Assembly (NCBI RefSeq): GCF_023703795.1
Contig: NZ_CP098518.1
Span: 3,162,001 to 3,226,000 of the forward strand
DNA length: 64,000 nucleotides
Source: Haloplanus sp. HW8-1
GTDB taxonomy: Archaea > Halobacteriota > Halobacteria > Halobacteriales > Haloferacaceae
Direction: 5' to 3'
How positions within the stretch are numbered: position 1 is the stretch's first letter; the number at the start of each line of letters is the position of its first letter. Positions 8,441-19,408 of this stretch are shown here, in pieces. Below the pieces are notes generated by a model. That model was not told the origin of the DNA and did not search any database. It saw only the letters and a list, made by a program, of their open reading frames with translations. Position numbers and translations under genes: made by a program.

Positions 8441-8469
8441 TTGTAAGCGAGATGCACAACTAGTTGGGA
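8441..8469 (-). promoter_or_regulatory. bop promoter: Bat-type UAS and TATA-like box
   Basis: Read on the minus strand, TCCCAACTAGTTGTG (8455-8469) matches 11 of the 13 specified positions of the Halobacterium bop UAS, which I recall as ACC(C)n(ACTAG)TTnGG. It is centred about 50 bp before the bop ATG and spans the bat stop codon (8460-8462). A TATA-like TTACAA (8441-8446) lies 29-34 bp before the ATG. The arrangement fits Bat activation of a nearly leaderless bop transcript. Confidence 0.7.
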
Positions 8470-10184
8470 CTTGCCTCGCCGTCCGTGACCGCGCCGGCGT
8501 CGGCCCCGAACCCCCTGTCGACGAGCGCACCGACGAGTTTCCGCTCCGCCGCCCGCAAGTGCTGGTGGAACGTCGAGCGACAGACGCCCATCGCCGACGC
8601 GATGTCGTCGCCGGTCGCCTCGTGTGGCCACTCGAAGTAGCCGCCGGTGTACGCCCGTACCAGCGCCGCGTGCTGGCGCTCCGTCAGGTCGGCTTCGAGG
8701 GTCGCGAGAAACTCTCGTTGCGTTTCGGTCCGTCGGTCCTGCCGCCGAAAGCCGAGCAGATCGGCGCTCTCGAACCGTTCGGTCACGGCCTCGGCGAGCG
8801 ACCTGGCGAGCGACTCCCTCGCCACGTTGACCGTGAACTGACCGGTACTCCGATCGAACGTCGCCGCCCGCAGTTCGGCCCCGTGCTCCGCGAGGAGGCC
8901 GCGGAGTCCCGGATCGGCGACCGACAGTTCGACGAGGCAGCCGTCGGCCCCGTCGACGAGGACGGCGAGTACGTCCACGTCCAGCCCCGTGACCGCCCTC
9001 CGCACCGCCTCGCCGTCGACCTCGCAGCCGGTCAGTTCGAGCAGGTCGGCCGGCTGGTCGCGATCGCCGACGCTCCCGGTGTATCTCACCCGACAGTCCA
9101 GCCGGGCTGCGAGTTCCGTCAGCGGATGCTCGTCGAACAGGCCGAACCGGAGCTCTACCGCCTCGTCGGCACGCAGTGTCCGCTGGCTCTCCAGGGCGTT
9201 CGTCCCCGTCGCGACCGTACGCCCGAGCGCCGTCAGGACGTCCCGCTCGTGTTCCGCGAACACGCTGCAGTCTCGGGAGTAGACACAGAACACCCCGTAC
9301 TGGACGTCGCCGTACCACAGCGGTACCGCGGCCACCACGTTCACCTCCCCGGTGGCCGTCGCGAGCGACTCGATGCGGACGCGCCGGTCGTCGAGCGCCC
9401 CCGACACCGCCGTCGCGACGGGATCGTCGCCCCCGTCGCCCACCGGGAACGTCCGAGCCGGGACGTCACCGGCCGTCGTCCCCGCTTTCGCTGCCGGGAC
9501 CACGACGTCGGCGGCGGGATCGTACTCGCCGTACCACGCGCCCGCGTACGTCGATTCGAGGCTCGAGACGACACCACACACCAGGTCGCCGTGCGACCGT
9601 GCCCGAGAAACCGCCGCCGTCACGTCGCCGACCACCCCGTCGAGACGGTCGAGGAGGTGCTCCTGTGTCGCCTGCTCGGACTCGATACGGGCGGCCCGGC
9701 GCGCCGCGGCCCGTTCGGCGTGTTTGCGTCGGGTCACGTCCTGCTGGAAGCCGACGTAGTAGGCGACCTCTCCGGTCGCGTCCCGGAGCGGTGAGAGGGT
9801 CACCTCGTTCCAGAACGGGTCGCCGTCCCGGGTGTAGTTCCGCAGTTCGACCGAGGTTGCCTCCCCCGCCTCGATGGCGGCCCGCATCCGTGCGACCGGT
9901 TCGTCGCGCGTCGCCTCGCCCTGCAGAAACCGGCAGTTCCGGCCGACGGCGTACGTCGACGGATAGCCGGTGATCCGCTCGAAGGTGGTGTTCACGTACA
10001 CCAGCGGCATGTTCGGCGTCGTGGCGTCGGCGACGGTGATTCCCACCGGCGCCTCGTCTATAGTCCGCGTTTTCAACGCTTCGTCGACGGCGTCGCTACT
10101 CGCTACCCCTGTCGCCGTCCAGTCATCCGGTTTCGTCACCCCGATGGGGTCGCCCCCGGTAAACGCTCTCGGCACCTCCGACAT
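8460..10184 (-). CDS. bat: Bacterioopsin activator Bat (PAS/LOV-GAF-HTH_10)
   Basis: A transcription activator of 574 residues for bop and the carotenoid/retinal genes. A PAS domain spans about residues 40-150 and contains GRNCRFLQG, the flavin-binding signature of LOV photoreceptors with the adduct-forming cysteine at position 84. The PAC segment ends near DVTRRK. A GAF domain follows (about 195-330), then an HTH_10 domain at the C-terminus ([13 protein letters not shown]...[19 protein letters not shown]). It is directly upstream of bop on the same strand, so it may read into its own target. A degenerate low-oxygen or light input is known for Halobacterium Bat; flavin binding here is inferred. 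Confidence 0.92.
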   Translation of the reverse strand: MSEVPRAFTGGDPIGVTKPDDWTATGVASSDAVDEALKTRTIDEAPVGITVADATTPNMPLVYVNTTFERITGYPSTYAVGRNCRFLQGEATRDEPVARMRAAIEAGEATSVELRNYTRDGDPFWNEVTLSPLRDATGEVAYYVGFQQDVTRRKHAERAAARRAARIESEQATQEHLLDRLDGVVGDVTAAVSRARSHGDLVCGVVSSLESTYAGAWYGEYDPAADVVVPAAKAGTTAGDVPARTFPVGDGGDDPVATAVSGALDDRRVRIESLATATGEVNVVAAVPLWYGDVQYGVFCVYSRDCSVFAEHERDVLTALGRTVATGTNALESQRTLRADEAVELRFGLFDEHPLTELAARLDCRVRYTGSVGDRDQPADLLELTGCEVDGEAVRRAVTGLDVDVLAVLVDGADGCLVELSVADPGLRGLLAEHGAELRAATFDRSTGQFTVNVARESLARSLAEAVTERFESADLLGFRRQDRRTETQREFLATLEADLTERQHAALVRAYTGGYFEWPHEATGDDIASAMGVCRSTFHQHLRAAERKLVGALVDRGFGADAGAVTDGEASPN

Positions 10185-10294
10185 GGCCCCCCACGGGCGT
10201 CGCTCCCAAAATGGCCGTCGGCGGTTGGCTCAGTAGTGTAAGAACGCGCACAAATTCTGGGTCTTTCCGACTGACTCGAAAAGAATCGCCGCGA

Positions 10295-11704
10295 TCAGTC
10301 CGCCGTCGCCTCTTCTTCGGCGACGTCTTCGCGGTAGTACTCCGCGATGAGTTCCTCGTCGATCCGGTTGAGCTCCTCCTCCGGAAGCTCCGAGAGGAGG
10401 TCCCAGCCGATGTCCAGCGTCTCGCCGATGCCGCGGTTCGTGTCGAAGCCCTGGTCGACGAAGTCGCTCTCGAACGCGTCGGCGAAGTCGAGGTATTTGT
10501 TGTCACGATCCGACAGCGCCTCGCGACCGACGATGTTCACTAGGTCACGCAGGTCCTCGCCCTCCGCGTACGCGGCGTACATCTGGTCGGAGACGTCGGC
10601 GTGGTCGGCGCGGGTCAGCCCTTCGCCGATGCCGTCGTCCATCAGACGCGACAGGGAGGGAAGCACGTTGACCGGGGGCTGGACCCCCTGACTGTTGAGG
10701 TCGCGGTCGACGTAGATCTGGCCCTCGGTGATGTACCCCGTCAGGTCGGGGATCGGGTGGGTGTCGTCGTCGCCGGGCATCGTGAGGATCGGGATCTGGG
10801 TCACCGAGCCGTCACGGCCCTGAATCCGACCGGCACGCTCGTACAACTGGGCCAGGTCGGTGTACATGTAGCCGGGGTAGCCACGGCGTCCCGGGACCTC
10901 CTCGCGGGCGGCACCGATCTCGCGGAGCGCCTCACAGTAGTTGGTCATGTCCGTCAGGATCACCAGCACGTGGTAATCCTTGTCGAAGGCGAGGTACTCG
11001 GCGGTCGTCAGAGCCATCCGCGGCGTGACCGTCCGCTCGACGGCGGGGTCGTCCGCGAGGTTCATGAAGACCACGGAGCGTTCGAGCGCGCCGGTGCGCT
11101 CGAAGTCGTCCATGAACTCGTTGGCCTCCTCGGCGGTGATCCCCATCGCGCCGAAGATGACGGCGAACTCGGAGCCTTCGCCCTCTTCCTCCTCTTCGGG
11201 CACGCTCGCCTGTCGCGCGATCTGGAGCGCGAGTTCGTTGTGCGGCAGCCCCGATCCGGAGAAGATCGGGAGCTTCTGCCCGCGAACGAGGGTGTTCATC
11301 CCGTCGATGGCGGAGACGCCGGTCTGGATGAACTCCTCGGGGTACTCGCGGGCGTACGGGTTGATCGCCGCGCCGACGATGTCCCGTCGCTCCTCGGGTT
11401 CGATGGCCGGGCCGCCGTCGATGGGCTCGCCCGATCCCGAGAGGACACGGCCGAGGAGGTCCTCGGTCAATTTCATCTTCAGCGTCTCGCCCTGGAAGCG
11501 GACGAACGCGTTCTTGTCGATGCCCGAGGTCCCCTCGAACACCTGGATGGCGACGAGGCCGTCCTCGGATTCGAGCACCTGCCCGCGGCGGATCTCGCCG
11601 TCGGCCGTCTCGATCTCGACCATCTCGTCGTAGCCGATGGGTTTGTCCACCTCGGCGAACACCAGCGGGCCGCTGATCTCGGTGATCGTCTTGTACTCTT
11701 TCAT
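10295..11704 (-). CDS. atpB: A/V-type ATP synthase subunit B
   Basis: Non-catalytic nucleotide-binding subunit B of the A3B3 head, 469 residues. It has the family sequence [17 protein letters not shown] where the catalytic A subunit has a P-loop, plus [13 protein letters not shown]-like and ILTDMTNY motifs near the nucleotide site. Acidic surface runs such as [10 protein letters not shown] are halophilic. It starts 1 bp after atpA. After its stop, bat begins within 110 bp, so the usual neighbour atpD is displaced by 4.7 kb. Confidence 0.97.
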   Translation of the reverse strand: MKEYKTITEISGPLVFAEVDKPIGYDEMVEIETADGEIRRGQVLESEDGLVAIQVFEGTSGIDKNAFVRFQGETLKMKLTEDLLGRVLSGSGEPIDGGPAIEPEERRDIVGAAINPYAREYPEEFIQTGVSAIDGMNTLVRGQKLPIFSGSGLPHNELALQIARQASVPEEEEEGEGSEFAVIFGAMGITAEEANEFMDDFERTGALERSVVFMNLADDPAVERTVTPRMALTTAEYLAFDKDYHVLVILTDMTNYCEALREIGAAREEVPGRRGYPGYMYTDLAQLYERAGRIQGRDGSVTQIPILTMPGDDDTHPIPDLTGYITEGQIYVDRDLNSQGVQPPVNVLPSLSRLMDDGIGEGLTRADHADVSDQMYAAYAEGEDLRDLVNIVGREALSDRDNKYLDFADAFESDFVDQGFDTNRGIGETLDIGWDLLSELPEEELNRIDEELIAEYYREDVAEEEATAD

Positions 11705-11705
11705 G

Positions 11706-13463
<1,758 letters not shown>

Positions 13464-13464
13464 G

Positions 13465-13788
13465 TTAGTCTTCCTCCATCAGATCGATACCGATGGCTCG
13501 CTTGATCTGCTCGCGCAGGCCGCCGCTGCCGGCGCCGCCACCCAGGGTGACGAGCACCGGTTCGATGCTGCCCTCGACGGCTTCCCGGGCCTCCCGGGAG
13601 AGATGCGCCATGTCGTCGTCGTGCATCACGACGATGCCGACGTCGTCGTCGTCGAGCGTTCGCATGACGGCGTCGTCGAGTTCCTCGTCTTTCCGTTCGT
13701 CCGGTACGTTCTCGAACTTCCGTACCCCCGCGAGTCGGAAGCCCGTCGTGAAATCGGGGCTGCCGATGACGGCGATTTCCTGGCTCAT
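13465..13788 (-). CDS. atpF: A/V-type ATP synthase subunit F
   Basis: Small central-stalk subunit F, 107 residues, beginning [21 protein letters not shown], the usual Rossmann-like start with the GF..AG motif. It couples the D axle to regulation in the A1 sector. Its ATG overlaps the atpC stop in an ATGA junction, so translation is likely coupled. Confidence 0.93.
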   Translation of the reverse strand: MSQEIAVIGSPDFTTGFRLAGVRKFENVPDERKDEELDDAVMRTLDDDDVGIVVMHDDDMAHLSREAREAVEGSIEPVLVTLGGGAGSGGLREQIKRAIGIDLMEED

Positions 13789-14834
13789 AGGATCACCAGT
13801 TCTTCCTCGATCTCCGATTCGGACAGGCCGGCTTCGCGGCCGCGGGCGATGGCGCGGATGTTGTCCACCTCGCGCTCCTTCGCGAGGATGTAGGAGATGA
13901 TCGGCGCCACCGACAGCGGGTGGACGAAGCCGAGCCGTTCCGAATATTCGAGCAGTGCCGCGTCAAGCGCCCGCTCGAACGAGATGAGGCTGTCGGCTTC
14001 CTCGAACTCGTCGAGCGCGCTGTCGAGGTCGTCACCGTACGTGCTCTCGCGGATCGCCACGACGAGTTCGTCGAGGTTCGACGCCAGGGCGTTCAGTTCG
14101 CCCGCGGAGAACAGCCGACCGCCGTCGATGTAATACTCCGAAGGATCGACGTCGGCCCCGCTTCGGGCCAGGCGGAGCGCGTTCCGCGCGTTCCGGAAGT
14201 CGATCTCCGCTTCGAGGAACTCGCGGTAGGTCTCGGTCGCCTCGTCGACCACCAGTTCCGCTAGGAGTTGCTCGTAGAAGACGCGGTCGACCGCGTTCTC
14301 CAGCGGGACGAGCACGCCGGTGTCCTCGTACTCCTCGATCGCCTCGCGGAGTGGGTCCGCGAACATCGTTCGATCGAGGAGATCGATGACCTCCTCGATC
14401 GACCCCGCGTCGAGTAGCCGGTCGAGCAGCCGATCGTCCAGCTCGCCCGCCCGGATGAGATCGTTTTCGACGTCCTCGCGCTCGGCGTCGGAGTAGATGC
14501 CCCGCAACACCGTCTTGACGTTCCAAGCGTCGAACTTCCGCAGATATCGGGCGATCAGATCGTACAGGCGCCCGTTGGCCCAGTCTAACAGGTCGTTGAA
14601 ATGCTTCGCGAGGTTCCGGTTGAGCGCGTACTCGATGAGGTCGACCCCCGAGTGGCGCGCCCCGAGTGCGTTGATCTCGCGCTCGTACTCCGACTCCTCC
14701 ATGAAGCGGGCGATCTCCGCCGGCCCCATGCGAACCAGTTTCCGGTAGTCGTCGTCGCTGAACAGCGACGCTCGACGCGACCGAACGCGGGTGGTGACGT
14801 ACTCCGGATTCGAACCGCCGGGGCTCGCGCTCAT
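13785..14834 (-). CDS. atpC: A/V-type ATP synthase subunit C
   Basis: Subunit C (the d subunit of vacuolar ATPases), 349 residues and mainly helical. It forms the funnel between the c-ring and the central stalk. Recognisable stretches are YVTTRVRSRRASL near the start, YLRKFDAWNVKTVLRG in the middle and ISYILAKEREVDNIRAIARG near the end. It overlaps atpF and atpE by 4 bp each, showing a tightly packed operon. Confidence 0.94.
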   Translation of the reverse strand: MSASPGGSNPEYVTTRVRSRRASLFSDDDYRKLVRMGPAEIARFMEESEYEREINALGARHSGVDLIEYALNRNLAKHFNDLLDWANGRLYDLIARYLRKFDAWNVKTVLRGIYSDAEREDVENDLIRAGELDDRLLDRLLDAGSIEEVIDLLDRTMFADPLREAIEEYEDTGVLVPLENAVDRVFYEQLLAELVVDEATETYREFLEAEIDFRNARNALRLARSGADVDPSEYYIDGGRLFSAGELNALASNLDELVVAIRESTYGDDLDSALDEFEEADSLISFERALDAALLEYSERLGFVHPLSVAPIISYILAKEREVDNIRAIARGREAGLSESEIEEELVIL

Positions 14835-15412
14835 CGCTCGAACAGTCGGTTACTCAGTTCCTTCAAGTTGTCCTCCCAGACCGTCTCGAGGATCGAGTCG
14901 AAGGTGTTGTTCACGCGGACCCGCGACTCCTCGCTCTCGACGACGACGCCGCCCAGGCAGTCGTACTCCCCGGCGACGTCGAAGCCGTCGTACTCCTCGA
15001 GCAGGTCCTCGAGCAGCGCCTCGTCGTCCGCCCGTCCGTAGACGGACACCGACTCGCCGTCGTCGAACTCCTCGGCGGCCGCGTCGAGCAGCGCCCCCGT
15101 GAGCGACCGGCGCCGCTCGCCGTCGATCCCGGCGATCGCCGTCTCGACCTCCCCGCGGACCTCTTCGAGCGCGTCGCGGCGGGCCTCCAAGCGGGCCTGC
15201 TTGGCTTCGAGTTTCGCGCTGGAGACGGCCTGTTCGCGCTGTTGTTCGATCTCGCGTTCGACCTCCGCCTCGCGCTCTGCGAGGATCTCCTCGGCGTCGG
15301 CCTCGGCATCCTCGACGATCTCCGCGGCGTGCTCCTCGCCCTCCTCGCGGATCTCCTCCGCACGCGCGCGGGCCTCGTCTCGAATGTCCTCGGCGACTGT
15401 TTCCAAACTCAT
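14831..15412 (-). CDS. atpE: A/V-type ATP synthase subunit E
   Basis: Peripheral-stalk subunit E, 193 residues. The N-terminal half is a long, highly charged coiled coil (EEIREEGEEHAAEIVEDAEA and following) that pairs with subunit H. The C-terminal half is the globular domain that binds the A3B3 head. It lies 20 bp after atpK and overlaps atpC by 4 bp. Confidence 0.93.
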   Translation of the reverse strand: MSLETVAEDIRDEARARAEEIREEGEEHAAEIVEDAEADAEEILAEREAEVEREIEQQREQAVSSAKLEAKQARLEARRDALEEVRGEVETAIAGIDGERRRSLTGALLDAAAEEFDDGESVSVYGRADDEALLEDLLEEYDGFDVAGEYDCLGGVVVESEESRVRVNNTFDSILETVWEDNLKELSNRLFER

Positions 15413-15432
15413 AGTGGGGAGAACTGGGGGCG

Positions 15433-15753
15433 TTAGTTACCTGCAGCGCTGAAGACGGCCTCGAGGAATCCCTCGCCGCCCCACGGGATCGAGGTCGTGA
15501 GGAACAGCGTCACGAGCGCCAGGATCACCAGCGTCTCCGGCAGGACTGTGAAAATCAGGCCCCGAACGAACATGTCCTCGTCCTCGGCGACGGCGCCGAC
15601 GGCGGCCGCACCGATCCCACGCTCGGCGTAGCCCGCACCGAGTGCGGCCAGCCCGACCGCGAGCGCCGCAGCGGCGTTGGCCGGGATTGCGGGGAAGGAC
15701 GTGGCGTTGTTCTGCAGTACGACCGTCGCGAGTTGTGAAGTAGCTTCGAGCAT
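15433..15753 (-). CDS. atpK: A/V-type ATP synthase proteolipid subunit K (c-ring)
   Basis: Membrane proteolipid of 106 residues with two transmembrane helices after a short hydrophobic N-terminus. The first helix has glycine spacing typical of c-subunits (LAVGLAALGAGYAERGIG). The second carries the ion-binding glutamate in LPETLVILAL, consistent with proton transport. The start at 15753 is preferred because further upstream the frame has no family resemblance. A 235-bp gap separates it from atpI, unlike the tight spacing elsewhere, suggesting an internal promoter that raises c-subunit supply. Confidence 0.92.
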   Translation of the reverse strand: MLEATSQLATVVLQNNATSFPAIPANAAAALAVGLAALGAGYAERGIGAAAVGAVAEDEDMFVRGLIFTVLPETLVILALVTLFLTTSIPWGGEGFLEAVFSAAGN

Positions 15754-15762
15754 TGGGGTCAC

Positions 15763-15797
15763 TTCGGATTTCCGAACAGGCACACGTCCGTATAGAC
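15763..15797 (-). promoter_or_regulatory. Internal promoter and palindrome upstream of atpK
   Basis: On the minus strand GTCTATACGG (15788-15797) is a TATA-like box 35-44 bp before the atpK ATG. The inverted repeat TTCGGA-TT-TCCGAA (15763-15776) lies 10 bp before the ATG and would straddle or closely follow the transcription start. It could be an operator or a small leader hairpin. Confidence 0.4.
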
Positions 15798-15988
15798 CAG
15801 CCATAAAACTTCCCAAAAGAGACGGGCACTCTGACCGTTGGAGCCGGTGATTTCGGGCGAATCCATGAGAGGCGTTGACAGCATCACCCGACACACGCCG
15901 GTCCGCGGCGGTCGGGGATCGTCGCTGGCGGCGCTCCACGGGATCGGAGCGGGAACGCGAACGGGGAAGGCGACGAGACCGAGACCGT

Positions 15989-18151
15989 TCAGTCGTCGGT
16001 CGTGTACTGCCGTTCGTAGCCGAACGGCTGGTACTCACGACCGCCGCCCTCGTAGAACTTGCCGAAGAACTCGACGTACTCGAGACGCACCGCCTGCAGG
16101 CCGGCGCTGGTGACTCCCAGAGCGAGCACGAGCAGGTGTCCGAGCAGAAGCACGAAGAGCCCGAGGATCAGCATTCCCGGACCCATGTTCTTCAGCCCCG
16201 CGAACAGCACCGTGCCGTGTGCCTCGCCGCTGTACATGAAGTGATACGCGCCCTCGCCGCCGATGTACGCCCCGAAAAAGAGGAGGTTGACCGTGAAGGC
16301 CATCCCCGCCTTCGCGAGCAGCACGGCGGCGATCCGCGTGTACGACAGCGCGTTCACGAACACGTTGAGGAACTCGATGGCTTCGACGGGTTCGCCGACG
16401 ACCAGCATCACCAACCCGAGCCCGAAGATGGCGATGGCCACCTGTCCCACGAGCGGGCTGAACCCCGCGAAGGGGAGCTGGAACGCCTCCTCGAAGACGG
16501 TGAAGAGCAGTTCGGGCTTGACGCCCCGAGCGTGGGTGGAGAACACCCACACCCAGAGCCCGTTGAGCATCAGGAGCCACGATCCGCTCTCGAGAACCGC
16601 GTGTTTGGCGTCGTGCAGCTGGAGGTTCTCGACGAAGTCGAACAGCCAGCCGACGTTGAGATGCAGGATGCCGGCGAGGACGCTGATCACGAGCCACGCC
16701 TGCGCCCACGCGAGGTAGGCCGGCTGGAGCCCCTTGTGCAGGGGGGCGTGTACGTGGAACAGCCCCTCCCAGAAGAGCGTCGTCACGAAGTGCGTCCCGA
16801 AGATCTCGCCGTACAGGACGCCGAAGAGCATCGTGAACACGCCGGCGAAGATCGTCACGCCGCCCATGCTCTTGAACGCCTGGCTGTCGAAGTTGGTGTA
16901 GAGGTAGTAGCCGATCAGGGTGTACAGTGCCCCGTAGCCGAGGTCGCCGATCATGAACCCGAAGAAGGCCGGGAAGGTCAGGAAGAGCACGACCGTCGGG
17001 TCGAACTCGTCGTATTTCGGCCGACTCACTGCGCCGGTGAGCACCTCGAACGGTTTGACCAGTCCGGGGTTGTTCTGGATGACCGGCGGGGAGTCGTCGT
17101 TCATCACGACGCCGCCGCCGTCGGCCCGGACCTCTTCGTCACCCCCGTCGGCGGCCGCGGCGCCGCCCTCGACGCCGCCGCCGACGTTCTCGCGGACCGC
17201 CTCCTCGCCGTGGGAGTCGAACGTCGCCCGCTGGAGTTCCTCGACCTCGACGTGGTCGCCGACGGCCTCGGTGATCGCCGCGGCGAAGTCGGTGTACTCG
17301 TCGGTCGGGATCCAGCCCTCGGCGACGAAGGCGTTGTCCGTCGTCGCGAAGGAGAGCGGCGCCTCCCGCTTCTGGACGTCGATGGAGAGTTTCTCCTCGG
17401 CGGCCAGCAGGAACCCCGCCGCGTCGAGTTTCACCTCCTCGAGTTCGTCCTCGACGGTACGGCGCTTCGATTCGAGTTGCTGTTGTCGGTGTTCGAGCTC
17501 CGCGACGTACTCCTCGGGGGAGCCCTCGGCATCGGGCACCTCGAGGGCGGTAAAGTCGACGCCGACGAGAGCGTCCGTGATCACGTCCTCCTCGGCACCC
17601 TGGGTTGGCTTGGCGAAGACGGCGACGACGCCGTCCTCCGCGAACAGCTCGACGTCGTCGACGCCGTCCGCGTCGACCATCGCTCGCTCGACGGCGTCGG
17701 CGCTCCCCTCGCCGACGACCACGTTCAGCGTGTCGTATCCCGAGAGCAGATCGAGGTCGATGCCGAGCTTCGCGAACGGCTCGACTGCCCCGATCCGCTC
17801 CTCGACTTGACCGAGTTCGCTCCGAATCTCGTCGCGACGGTCCTCCAGGTCGTTGACCCGTTCGCGGATCTCCTCGAGTTCGTCCTCGAGCGCGTCGTCG
17901 GTGACGATCCGCGTCGGTCCCGCGTCGGCGTCCTCCACGTCGAGGATGCTCTCGATGGAGCGGACGGTCACCAGTTTCTCGGAGGCCTCCTCGGCACCGT
18001 CGATCGGGTTCCCCGGTTCGAACCCCTCCCAGGTCCCGTCGTACTCGGTGACGTGCAGCAGGTTGCAGTCGTGGACCGCCTCGACGACGTCGTCCATGAC
18101 CGTCTTCGAGCCCGTCACCGACACTTTGCTCATCCGTTCAGGTCTGAGCAT
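15989..18151 (-). CDS. atpI: A/V-type ATP synthase membrane subunit I (a)
   Basis: The a-type stator subunit, 720 residues. The cytoplasmic N-terminal half begins MLRPERMSKVSVTG and contains long helical hairpins that hold the peripheral stalks; a poorly conserved acidic insert lies near residue 345. The C-terminal half has about eight membrane helices, including GFMIGDLGYGALYTLIGYYL and ALSYTRIAAVLLAKAGMAF, which form the proton half-channels. I chose the ATG at 18151, which overlaps the end of atpH; MSKVSV at 18133 is the alternative. A 235-bp gap follows before atpK. Confidence 0.95.
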   Translation of the reverse strand: MLRPERMSKVSVTGSKTVMDDVVEAVHDCNLLHVTEYDGTWEGFEPGNPIDGAEEASEKLVTVRSIESILDVEDADAGPTRIVTDDALEDELEEIRERVNDLEDRRDEIRSELGQVEERIGAVEPFAKLGIDLDLLSGYDTLNVVVGEGSADAVERAMVDADGVDDVELFAEDGVVAVFAKPTQGAEEDVITDALVGVDFTALEVPDAEGSPEEYVAELEHRQQQLESKRRTVEDELEEVKLDAAGFLLAAEEKLSIDVQKREAPLSFATTDNAFVAEGWIPTDEYTDFAAAITEAVGDHVEVEELQRATFDSHGEEAVRENVGGGVEGGAAAADGGDEEVRADGGGVVMNDDSPPVIQNNPGLVKPFEVLTGAVSRPKYDEFDPTVVLFLTFPAFFGFMIGDLGYGALYTLIGYYLYTNFDSQAFKSMGGVTIFAGVFTMLFGVLYGEIFGTHFVTTLFWEGLFHVHAPLHKGLQPAYLAWAQAWLVISVLAGILHLNVGWLFDFVENLQLHDAKHAVLESGSWLLMLNGLWVWVFSTHARGVKPELLFTVFEEAFQLPFAGFSPLVGQVAIAIFGLGLVMLVVGEPVEAIEFLNVFVNALSYTRIAAVLLAKAGMAFTVNLLFFGAYIGGEGAYHFMYSGEAHGTVLFAGLKNMGPGMLILGLFVLLLGHLLVLALGVTSAGLQAVRLEYVEFFGKFYEGGGREYQPFGYERQYTTDD

Positions 18152-18470
18152 GCACCGCCTCCTCGAACTGTGTGATGGCGTACTCGATCGCCTCGTCCAT
18201 CTGTGCCTCCGCCTGGGCGATGAGTTCCTCTTGGGCCGCCTCCCCCTCTTCCCGGATCTCCGCGGCCCGCGCTTCGATCTCCGATTCGGCTTCGTCGAGA
18301 CGGCGCTCGGCCATCTCCTCGGCCTCAGATTCGGCCTCGGCGCGGATCTCGTCGGCCTGCTCCCGCGCCTCGGCGATCCGTTCCTCCCGGTCCGCCTCGG
18401 CCTCCTCGACGATCTCTTCGGCCTCGGCCTCGGCCGTCTTGATCCGTTCGAGAACCTCTGGTCTCGGCAT
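18138..18470 (-). CDS. atpH: A/V-type ATP synthase subunit H
   Basis: Peripheral-stalk subunit H, 110 residues, almost entirely an acidic coiled coil (ERIKTAEAEAEEIVEEAEAD and so on) that pairs with subunit E. It is the first gene of the ATP synthase operon and has a clear TATA box upstream. Its 3' end overlaps the atpI start. Confidence 0.9.
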   Translation of the reverse strand: MPRPEVLERIKTAEAEAEEIVEEAEADREERIAEAREQADEIRAEAESEAEEMAERRLDEAESEIEARAAEIREEGEAAQEELIAQAEAQMDEAIEYAITQFEEAVHAQT

Positions 18471-18500
18471 GCTACTGATCGTTGGGACGTTGCAGTATCG

Positions 18501-18509
18501 GATATAAGG
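18501..18509 (-). promoter_or_regulatory. TATA box of the ATP synthase operon
   Basis: Minus-strand CCTTATATC lies 31-39 bp upstream of the atpH ATG. It is the best TATA match in this region and implies a short leader of a few bases. Confidence 0.6.
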
Positions 18510-18567
18510 TGTTTGCGGAACGCCGACGCCGCTCGCGGTCGCTTTCGGACCCGGCCGCCCCGTCGCA

Positions 18568-18798
18568 CTACTCCGTCAGCGGGAGCAGGAGGCCGAACAC
18601 GAGCGGTGACAACAGAAAGAGGAGGACACCGATCACCTCGGCGTCGAACAGTAGCGCTGCTTCCCACGCCGGAAGCTGCAGGCCCACTGCGCTGGCCGTT
18701 AGTTCGCCGAGCGCGCCGACCACGAACAGGCCGACCCCGAGCAGTGTCCCCCGCTTTGCCCACGTCGGATAATCGAGATCGCCGTACCGTCCGGTCAT
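18568..18798 (-). CDS. Small haloarchaeal membrane protein next to the ATP synthase operon
   Basis: A protein of 76 residues from MTGRYGDLDYPTWAKRG, with two membrane helices (LGVGLFVVGALGELTAS and VIGVLLFLLSPLVFGLLL). I recognise this sequence type as a haloarchaeal family of unknown function, possibly DUF7860, often close to atpH. The ATG at 18798 matches the conserved start; an in-frame ATG at 18825 would add nine residues. It is 97 bp upstream of atpH and read in the same direction. Confidence 0.65.
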   Translation of the reverse strand: MTGRYGDLDYPTWAKRGTLLGVGLFVVGALGELTASAVGLQLPAWEAALLFDAEVIGVLLFLLSPLVFGLLLPLTE

Positions 18799-18862
18799 AT
18801 CCTCCGGTCGTTCCCTCCCGATCAAGAAGCTTCGGGTTCGGGTGCCGACGCGACCGACCTGC

Positions 18863-19288
18863 CTACGTGGTCACGAGTTCGGTCGTCACGGAGACGTCGA
18901 AGTCGACGGAATCGAGGATGAAGCAGTGTTCCTGTGTCCGTTCGAGTATCACGTCCGCCTTCTTCGAAGACGCGTCGGCCCGCAGCGTCACGTCGAGGGC
19001 GAACGAGTCGACGACCGTTTCCCCGTCGTGGGGACGGAGTTTCAGGGTTCCCTCGGCGGCGAGTTCCTCGAACTCGAGTGTCGAGTTCCCCGCGATCACT
19101 TTGAACGTCGCCACGTAGCAGTTGGTGAGCGCGATCGCGTAGTAGTTCTCCGGCGCCGGCCCGTCGAAGTCACCGCCGAACTCGGGCGGGATCCCGACGT
19201 CGAACTCGCCCCGCGAATCCGTCGTCCAGTGGTCCGCGTCGTCGGTCGCGCTCGCGACTGCGTGGTAATCCTCGGAGTATTCCACCAT
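18863..19288 (-). CDS. OsmC-family protein
   Basis: OsmC/Ohr-type protein of 141 residues. The core motifs are present: PPEFGGDFDGPAPENYYA near residue 35, then the cysteine in LTNCYVATF at the start of the central helix, and a second cysteine in QEHCFILDS. In active OsmC and Ohr proteins two such cysteines reduce organic hydroperoxides. The ATG at 19288 (MVEYSED) is chosen because upstream codons are low complexity. It probably acts as a single gene. Confidence 0.8.
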   Translation of the reverse strand: MVEYSEDYHAVASATDDADHWTTDSRGEFDVGIPPEFGGDFDGPAPENYYAIALTNCYVATFKVIAGNSTLEFEELAAEGTLKLRPHDGETVVDSFALDVTLRADASSKKADVILERTQEHCFILDSVDFDVSVTTELVTT

Positions 19289-19408
19289 GTCCCCGGTTGG
19301 TCCTACCGGGACAAAACGGTGCCCCCGGCGGCCGTAGCGCCGCCCGGACGCCGGGTCCATGTGGGGGGCGACCGAAAGATCCACAACGGATGTAGCGTTT
19401 GAGTGCGT

